This document shows, one piece after another, positions 1 through 3,930 of a stretch of 5,149 nucleotides of DNA. This stretch comes from a bacterium (lineage in GTDB: Bacteria > Krumholzibacteriota > Krumholzibacteria > LZORAL124-64-63): contig JAUUZX010000172.1 of NCBI GenBank assembly GCA_030592025.1, positions 1-5,149 of the forward strand. The letters are read 5' to 3'. Each line of letters begins with the position of its first letter. The stretch's first letter is position 1. Both the position numbers and the translations under genes were made by a program. The notes under the pieces were generated by a model. The model had not been told where the DNA came from, searched no databases, and was given only the letters and a program-made list of their open reading frames with translations.

Positions 1-1511
1 CCGCGGGCAACTACCTGGACGTGCTCGAGATCGACGCGGCCAGCAACACGGGCGTCGACAACATCCGTGAGCTGAGGGACATGGCCCAGTACTCGCCGAG
101 CGAGGGCAGCAGCCGCGTCTTCATCATCGACGAGGTGCACATGCTCTCCAAAGGGGCCTTCAACGCGCTGTTGAAGATCCTCGAGGAACCGCCGGCCCGG
201 GTGTATTTCTGCTTCGCGACCACCGAACCCAACAAGATCCCGCGCACGATCCTGTCCCGGTGCCAACGCTTCGATTTCCGGCTCCTGAGTCGGGACGAAC
301 TGGGTGGGCGCATGACCGAGATCGCCGCCGCCGAGGGGGTGGAGCTCGAGCCCGCGTCCCTGCGCCTGCTCGTGTCCCTGGCCGAGGGGAGCGTGCGCGA
401 CGGGCTGAGTCTGCTGGACCAGGTCATCGCCGGCTGCGAGGGGACGATCACCGAGCAGGACGTGGTCGACGCCTTCGGTCTCGTTCGTTCGGAGGTGTAC
501 CTCGAACTCAACGAGGCCATCATCGGCCGGGATCCGGCCCGGGCGCTCAGGCTGGTGGAGGAGCTGGCGTCCAGCGGCCAGAGCCTGGACGGCTTCGCCC
601 GGGGGGTCGTCACCGGTTTCCGCAACCTGCTGCTGTTGAAGATCGACCCCGACCTCGCGGCCATGGTGGATCTGCCGCCGGACCTCGTGGAGCGGCTCAG
701 CGGCCAGGCGGAGCATTTCGCCGAGCAGGACCTGCTGGCGCTCATCGACCTGGCGGGCACCCACTTCGAACGCATCCACCGCAGCACCCAGCCACGGATC
801 CTGCTGGAAGCGAGCCTCGTGGAATACTGCCGGTTCGAGTCACGGGTCCTGCTATCGGATCTGGCCAGGCGCCTGGGCGGGTTGGCCGCGGGCGGCGGGT
901 CGGCCACCGGCGATAGTGGCCAGACCCGGCAAGGGGCGCCCGGCCCCGGGAGTGGTGGGGGACCCCGCGGAACGTCGGCGCGGCCGGCGGCCCGCACGGC
1001 CGGGCAGAGCTGGGCGGCGCCGACGCCGGCGCCGACACCGGGGCCGACGGCACAACCCGCGGCAATGGAACCCGCGGCCAGGGGCCCGGTGACCACCGAT
1101 GACGCGGACTGGACACGGCTCATCGACACGCTGATGGGCAAGACGCCCCGGGTGGCATCCTGCCTGATGCAGGGCCGGCCCGAACTCGACCTGGAGGCCG
1201 GCCGTCTCCGTGTGGTCTTCGCCGAAGACAAGGCGTTCCAGGTCAAGAGCATCTCCGAGGATATCGCCGCCATCATCGCCGCCACGGCCACGGTGTGGGG
1301 GCGGGAACTGAAGGTCGATCTGCACCTGGGCGAGGCGGGCCAGACCGACGTGCGCCGGGAGAAGATCCGCAAGGAAGTGGCGCCGACCCACCAGGAAGAA
1401 CTGACCCAGGCCCGCGCGGGTGACCCGGCCCTCGACAGTCTCGTCGACACCATGGGCGGGAAACCCCTGCCGGAGACCGAGCGCGAGAACTGGGATTCGC
1501 CCGAACGCTGA
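1..1511 (+). CDS. dnaX: DNA polymerase III subunit gamma/tau (clamp loader), 5'-truncated
   Basis: This is the motor and scaffold subunit of the clamp loader, which opens and loads the beta sliding clamp at the replication fork. The window enters mid-gene, with the first full codon at base 3. By comparison with E. coli DnaX about 85-90 residues are missing, including the Walker A loop and the zinc-binding cysteines. Visible AAA+ signatures are the EIDAAS stretch near the start, Walker B with the DEVH core (129-140), sensor 1 FATT (213-224), the SRC arginine-finger motif (255-263) and the sensor 2 arginine in GSVRD (387-401). The helical clamp-loader oligomerisation domain follows to about base 880. 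A Gly/Pro/Ala-rich linker spans about 885-1095. A compact C-terminal domain starting at DWTRLIDTLM continues to the TGA at 1509-1511. The product is tau-like in length. I see no A-rich slippery heptamer in the linker, so a frameshifted gamma form is not supported. The gene is 53 bp upstream of ebfC and co-oriented. The identification is secure. Confidence 0.97.
   Translation, partial: AGNYLDVLEIDAASNTGVDNIRELRDMAQYSPSEGSSRVFIIDEVHMLSKGAFNALLKILEEPPARVYFCFATTEPNKIPRTILSRCQRFDFRLLSRDELGGRMTEIAAAEGVELEPASLRLLVSLAEGSVRDGLSLLDQVIAGCEGTITEQDVVDAFGLVRSEVYLELNEAIIGRDPARALRLVEELASSGQSLDGFARGVVTGFRNLLLLKIDPDLAAMVDLPPDLVERLSGQAEHFAEQDLLALIDLAGTHFERIHRSTQPRILLEASLVEYCRFESRVLLSDLARRLGGLAAGGGSATGDSGQTRQGAPGPGSGGGPRGTSARPAARTAGQSWAAPTPAPTPGPTAQPAAMEPAARGPVTTDDADWTRLIDTLMGKTPRVASCLMQGRPELDLEAGRLRVVFAEDKAFQVKSISEDIAAIIAATATVWGRELKVDLHLGEAGQTDVRREKIRKEVAPTHQEELTQARAGDPALDSLVDTMGGKPLPETERENWDSPER
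1019..1050 (+). repeat. 12-bp tandem repeat within the dnaX linker
   Basis: Two and a half imperfect copies of a GCCGACnCCGGn unit lie head to tail and encode the low-complexity APTPAPTPGPT stretch of the tau linker. Unit copies start at 1019, 1031 and 1043. Linkers of this kind are known to vary in length between strains. Here the repeat only extends a flexible Pro/Thr tether and need not have its own function. Confidence 0.7.
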
Positions 1512-1534
1512 CACCGACCGCACATCACGACGCC

Positions 1535-1551
1535 GGCCGGCTCAGCCGGCC
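1535..1551 (+). promoter_or_regulatory. Perfect GC hairpin just upstream of the ebfC ribosome binding site
   Basis: GGCCGGC and GCCGGCC form a perfect 7-bp all-GC stem closed by a TCA triloop. The hairpin lies 23 bp after the dnaX stop and ends 2 bp before the GGGAGG Shine-Dalgarno of ebfC (1554-1559). No T-tract follows, so it is not a Rho-independent terminator. It could stabilise the dnaX mRNA end, be a processing boundary, or limit access to the ebfC ribosome binding site. The structure is seen directly; the role is inferred. Confidence 0.45.
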
Positions 1552-1564
1552 ATGGGAGGCTGAG

Positions 1565-1888
1565 ATGGACATTCGCATGTTGATGAAGCAGGCCCAGCAG
1601 ATGCAGGCCAAGATGGCCAAGGCCCAGGAGGAACTGGCGGCCAAGGAGATCTTCGCCGAAGTGGGCGGGGGCCAGGTGAAGGTCGTCATGAACGGCAAGC
1701 ACCGGGTCAAGAGCATCGAGATCGCGCCCGAGTGCGTCGATCCCGAGGACGTGGAGTTCCTGCAGGACCTGGTGATGGCCGCGGTGAACGAGGCCACGGA
1801 CAAGGTCGACGCCTTGGTCGAGCAGGAGATGGGGTCGGTCACCGGCGGCATGAACATCCCGGGCATGAATCTGCCGGGCATGGGCTGA
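1565..1888 (+). CDS. ebfC: YbaB/EbfC family nucleoid-associated DNA-binding protein
   Basis: This is a small dimeric DNA-binding protein of the YbaB/EbfC family, which associates with the nucleoid and is nearly always encoded between dnaX and recR. The product is 107 residues, normal for the family. The N-terminal third is a Met/Gln/Lys-rich helix (MDIRMLMKQAQQMQAKMAKAQ) typical of the family and likely to form the coiled-coil dimer arm. The central beta section contains VGGGQVKVVMNGKHRVKSIEI, and a second helix (LQDLVMAAVNEATDKVDALVEQEM) follows. The Gly/Met/Pro tail GMNIPGMNLPGMG is also usual. The ATG is set by a strong GGGAGG (1554-1559) five bases upstream. The stop lies 2 bp before the recR GTG, so coupled translation is likely. 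Its precise cellular role is unresolved in most species. Confidence 0.95.
   Translation: MDIRMLMKQAQQMQAKMAKAQEELAAKEIFAEVGGGQVKVVMNGKHRVKSIEIAPECVDPEDVEFLQDLVMAAVNEATDKVDALVEQEMGSVTGGMNIPGMNLPGMG
1847..1888 (+). repeat. 15-bp tandem repeat encoding the EbfC GMN(I/L)P tail
   Basis: Two near-identical 15-bp units (1847-1861 and 1862-1876) and a partial third copy (1877-1888) encode GMNIP, GMNLP and GMG. Gly/Met/Pro tails are usual in EbfC proteins. The in-frame DNA repeat suggests the tail can grow or shrink by slippage without breaking the frame. Confidence 0.6.
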
Positions 1889-1890
1889 CG

Positions 1891-2517
1891 GTGAATCCGT
1901 CGGGGGACATGCGCGACGGTGGCGAGTTCCAGTCGCCGGCCCTCGAGAGGCTGGTCAAGGGGCTGAGCCGCCTGCCCGGCCTGGGGCGCAAGTCGGCCAC
2001 GCGCATCGCGCTGCATCTGGTGGCCAAGGAGTCGCCGGCGAGCGAGCTGGTGGCGGCCGTGGACGAGGCCAGGAGCCGGGTGACCAACTGCAGCCGCTGC
2101 GGGGCCATCACCGAGGCGGATCCGTGCCGCATCTGCATGTCCGAGCGCCGGGACCCGTCCCTGCTGTGCATCGTGGCGTCCCCGGTGGACGTCCTGCCCT
2201 TCGAGAAGGCCGGGTTCTACCGTGGACGCTACTTCGTGCTGGGGGGGCTGCTCTCACCCCTGGACGGGGTGCGCGCCGCCGACCTGCCCTTCGACCGGCT
2301 GGTCGGGCGCCTCGACGAGGACGACGTCAAGGAGGTCATCATCGCCCTGGACTCCAGCGTGGAGGGCGAGACGACGGCCCTGTACGTGCAGCAACTCTTC
2401 GAGGGTCGCGATCTGCGCCTGACCCGCCTGGCCACGGGCATCCCCGTGGGCGGCGCCCTGGCCTACACCGACGAGGTCACCCTGCAGCGAGCCTACCAGT
2501 TCCGTCGCGGTTTCTGA
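1891..2517 (+). CDS. recR: Recombination mediator protein RecR
   Basis: RecR works with RecO, and with RecF at gap edges, to load RecA onto SSB-coated single-stranded DNA. From the GTG at 1891 the product is 208 residues, close to the usual ~200. Domains in order are a helix-hairpin-helix (LPGLGRKSATRIALHLV, about residues 28-44), a four-cysteine zinc site (C67, C70, C79, C82), a Toprim domain from about residue 92 (LLCIVASPVDV, then FVLGGLLSPLDG and IIALDSSVEGETTA), and the Walker-B-like C-terminal stretch TGIPVGGALAYTDEVTLQ. The residue at the conserved Toprim glutamate (VVESP in E. coli) is alanine, A96. The start is uncertain: GTG 1891 is 2 bp after the ebfC stop and fits coupled translation; ATG 1909 would give 202 residues but its upstream G-run lies only 2 bases away. 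An in-frame ATG at 1732 lies inside ebfC and is unlikely. No terminator follows. Confidence 0.96.
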   Translation: MNPSGDMRDGGEFQSPALERLVKGLSRLPGLGRKSATRIALHLVAKESPASELVAAVDEARSRVTNCSRCGAITEADPCRICMSERRDPSLLCIVASPVDVLPFEKAGFYRGRYFVLGGLLSPLDGVRAADLPFDRLVGRLDEDDVKEVIIALDSSVEGETTALYVQQLFEGRDLRLTRLATGIPVGGALAYTDEVTLQRAYQFRRGF

Positions 2518-2545
2518 TCCCTCCGGCCCGCCCGCTAAATTCCCG

Positions 2546-2572
2546 TCAAGCCCCCGGCCGATCCGTCGATAA
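2546..2572 (+). promoter_or_regulatory. Candidate sigma-28 (FliA/SigD)-like promoter upstream of mglB
   Basis: The motif reads TCAAG (2546-2550) and GTCGATAA (2565-2572), with exactly 15 bases between TCAA and GTCGATAA. This compares with the FliA consensus TAAA-N15-GCCGATAA, giving one mismatch per box and exact spacing. It lies 64 bp before the mglB ATG, in the only sizeable gap between recR and mglB, leaving a leader of about 50-60 nt. CGAT-rich sequence arises easily in GC-rich DNA, and a second GCCGAT lies at 2557-2562, so chance is possible. No good TTGACA/TATAAT pair was found in the same gap; TATAGG at 2579-2584 lacks a partner -35. Confidence 0.35.
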
Positions 2573-2636
2573 GCCTCGTATAGGGTATCGGCACATAACG
2601 GGTGCGGGCATGGTCCGCGCCGCCGAGGAGTGACTC

Positions 2637-3134
2637 ATGGTCAGAGCCGAATGGGCCATTTTCGAAGAAGACTATTGGGCGATCAACAACGTCCTGGACG
2701 ATCTGTTGGCCAGCAGCCGCGCCCGCAACGTGCTGCTGATCGACCGTACGGGACAGCTCATCACCCAATGCGGCCCCGAGGTGGACTTTGATCTGACCAG
2801 CTTCGCCTCCCTCTGTGCCGCCGACTTCGAGGCCAACTACCAGATCGCCCGTCTCATCGGCGAGAAGGACTTCAGCACCCTCTACCACCAGGGGGCGCGG
2901 GACAGCATGTACCTCGGCAAGATCAAACGGGGTGTGGTGCTGGTCGTCATCTTCCGCAAGGACACGACCCTGGGCCTGGTGCGTCTGCGCGTGAAAAGGG
3001 CGGTCGAGGAACTCGATGCGATCATCGAAAACCTCTACGAGAAGCTGGAGTACCGCAACGAGGAATACGACACCTTCGACGAGGACTTTACCGAAGGTGT
3101 GGAAGCCGAGATCGACAACCTGTTCGTCGAGTGA
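2637..3134 (+). CDS. mglB: MglB-like roadblock/LC7 protein, regulator of MglA
   Basis: MglB is the homodimeric roadblock/LC7-fold partner that activates GTP hydrolysis by MglA and marks the lagging cell pole in Myxococcus xanthus. The 165-residue product matches the M. xanthus protein (about 159) along its length. The N-terminal helix EEDYWAINNVLDDLL is followed by the first strand NVLLIDRTGQLI (31-42), then ASLCAADFEA, the LIGEKDFSTLYHQGARDSMY section (73-92) and the strand pair VVLVVIFRKDTTLGLVRLRV (100-119). A long C-terminal helix (120-138) leads into an acidic tail ending EIDNLFVE, close to the MglB C-terminus known to contact MglA. The ATG is fixed by GAGGAG (2625-2630), six bases upstream. 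mglA follows 42 bp downstream in the same frame and orientation, the usual mglBA order. A general roadblock protein is the alternative, but the tail and neighbour favour true MglB. Confidence 0.93.
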   Translation: MVRAEWAIFEEDYWAINNVLDDLLASSRARNVLLIDRTGQLITQCGPEVDFDLTSFASLCAADFEANYQIARLIGEKDFSTLYHQGARDSMYLGKIKRGVVLVVIFRKDTTLGLVRLRVKRAVEELDAIIENLYEKLEYRNEEYDTFDEDFTEGVEAEIDNLFVE

Positions 3135-3163
3135 CGAGAGCCTTCTGGACCGAGTCTGGACAA

Positions 3164-3169
3164 AAGGGG
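3164..3169 (+). promoter_or_regulatory. Ribosome binding site that fixes the mglA GTG start
   Basis: AAGGGG lies seven bases before the GTG at 3177. The protein reading from this GTG begins (M)[18 protein letters not shown], matching the conserved MglA N-terminus, so the non-ATG start is well supported. Confidence 0.75.
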
Positions 3170-3176
3170 TAACACC

Positions 3177-3761
3177 GTGTCGCTGATCAATTACTCGTCG
3201 CGCGAGATCAACTGCAAGATCGTCTACTACGGACCGGGTCTCGGTGGCAAGACCACCAACATCCAGTACGTGTACGAGAAGCTCGCCCCCGAGACCAAGG
3301 GCAAGCTCGTGACGCTCGCCACCGAGATGGACCGGACCCTCTTCTTCGATTTCCTGCCCCTGGAACTCGGCGAGGTCAAGGGTTTCAAGACGCGCTTCCA
3401 CCTCTACACGGTGCCCGGCCAAGTGTACTACAACGCCAGCCGCAAGCTCATCCTGCGCGGCGTCGACGGACTCGTGTTCGTGGCCGACAGCAGCGAGGCG
3501 CGCTTCGACGCCAACATCGAGGCCCTGTACAACCTGCACGACAACCTCAAGGAGTACGATCTCGACCTCAAGGAGATCCCCTTCGTCATGCAGTGGAACA
3601 AGCGGGACGTGCCCGACGCCCTCCCCGTCGAGGAACTCGTCGAGGAACTGAACCCCGAGGGCTACGAATACTTCGAGGGGATCGCGGTCAAGGGCGTGGG
3701 TGTATTCGACACCCTCAAGTGCGTCGCCAAGCAGGTGCTTCGCCAACTCCAGGCCACCTGA
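3177..3761 (+). CDS. mglA: MglA-like small Ras-family GTPase (cell polarity/gliding motility)
   Basis: MglA is a cytoplasmic Ras-like GTPase. In its GTP form it sits at the leading pole and recruits motility machinery (type IV pili, gliding complexes); MglB stimulates its hydrolysis. The product has 194 residues against about 195 in M. xanthus, and residue numbers line up. The N-terminus [18 protein letters not shown] leads into the P-loop [10 protein letters not shown] (19-28; K25, T26). The intrinsic arginine R53 is in [11 protein letters not shown]. Switch 2 reads LYTVPGQ (76-82), with T78 where Ras has the DxxG aspartate, a hallmark of this family, and the hydrolysis glutamine Q82. The guanine-specificity motif is NKRD (141-144), and the C-terminus carries [18 protein letters not shown]. 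All catalytic elements are intact. It uses GTG, whereas mglB uses ATG. It is the last gene of its unit, followed by a strong terminator. Confidence 0.96.
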   Translation: MSLINYSSREINCKIVYYGPGLGGKTTNIQYVYEKLAPETKGKLVTLATEMDRTLFFDFLPLELGEVKGFKTRFHLYTVPGQVYYNASRKLILRGVDGLVFVADSSEARFDANIEALYNLHDNLKEYDLDLKEIPFVMQWNKRDVPDALPVEELVEELNPEGYEYFEGIAVKGVGVFDTLKCVAKQVLRQLQAT

Positions 3762-3785
3762 CCCGGGCCCATATCGACGGTACGG

Positions 3786-3816
3786 ACGCGCCTCCCGACG
3801 GGGGGCGCGTTCTTTT
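3786..3816 (+). terminator. Rho-independent terminator after mglA
   Basis: An 11-bp GC-rich stem (ACGCGCCTCCC at 3786-3796 pairing with 3800-3810, one T-G wobble) is closed by a GAC loop and followed at once by TCTTTT (3811-3816). It lies 25 bp past the mglA stop and separates the mglBA unit from the downstream membrane protein gene. Confidence 0.88.
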
Positions 3817-3920
3817 GTCGTGCCGCGGGGCACACTCCTTGCAGTGTCTCCTCCATGACGAACGGTCGTCGCCGGAGAAAAGTGGAACGGGCGCGGCGGC
3901 CGACAGCCTGGAGAGACGCC
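3817..3920 (+). other. Leader region of the downstream membrane protein gene
   Basis: This is 104 bp between the mglA terminator and the next gene. It holds two small inverted repeats: GTGCC/GGCAC around GCGG (3820-3833), then ACACT/AGTGT around CCTTGC (3832-3847). The two share two bases, so they compete. It must contain the promoter for the downstream gene if the terminator is efficient, but I see no convincing -35/-10 pair. An ATG at 3855 is in frame with the downstream gene (see the direct repeat). Confidence 0.4.
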
Positions 3921-3930
3921 ATGACGAACG
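3853..3930 (+). repeat. 12-bp direct repeat spanning two in-frame candidate starts
   Basis: CCATGACGAACG occurs exactly at 3853-3864 and again at 3919-3930, 66 bp apart, so both ATGs (3855 and 3921) are in the same open frame. Each would begin Met-Thr-Asn. The second copy has a proper ribosome binding site; the first is preceded by CTCCTC, which is not one. This looks like a small duplication or chance similarity at a start codon. Confidence 0.6.
3910..3915 (+). promoter_or_regulatory. Ribosome binding site deciding the 3921 start
   Basis: GGAGAG ends five bases before the ATG at 3921 (seven from its GGAG core). The in-frame ATG at 3855 has no purine-rich sequence upstream, and the 22 residues it would add are Arg-rich and low in complexity, so 3921 is chosen. 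Confidence 0.6.

Noticed and set aside
11..1702. 563-residue open frame on the - strand opposite dnaX and ebfC
   Set aside because: It is a Ser/Arg-rich shadow of dnaX, which is unambiguous on the + strand by AAA+ motifs. It crosses the dnaX-ebfC gap without any domain of its own.
1732..1890. In-frame N-terminal extension of RecR starting at ATG 1732
   Set aside because: The extension lies wholly inside ebfC in another frame, is Gly/His/Arg-rich, and would make RecR 261 residues against the usual ~200.
2536..2562. TAAA (2536-2539) with GCCGAT (2557-2562) as a sigma-28 promoter
   Set aside because: The spacing is 17 rather than 15 and the second box reads GCCGATCC, losing the last two consensus bases. 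The TCAA/GTCGATAA pair fits better.
2124..2633. 169-residue + strand open frame overlapping recR and the mglB leader
   Set aside because: It is an out-of-frame reading of recR with Pro/Arg/Gly-rich low complexity and no recognisable motif.
3820..3847. Two short inverted repeats as a possible riboswitch or second terminator
   Set aside because: Stems are only 5 bp, they compete for two bases, and there is no T-tract or recognisable aptamer core.
3815..3848. TTGTCG at 3815-3820 as a -35 box for the downstream gene
   Set aside because: No TATAAT-like sequence lies 16-18 bp downstream, and the box overlaps the terminator T-tract.
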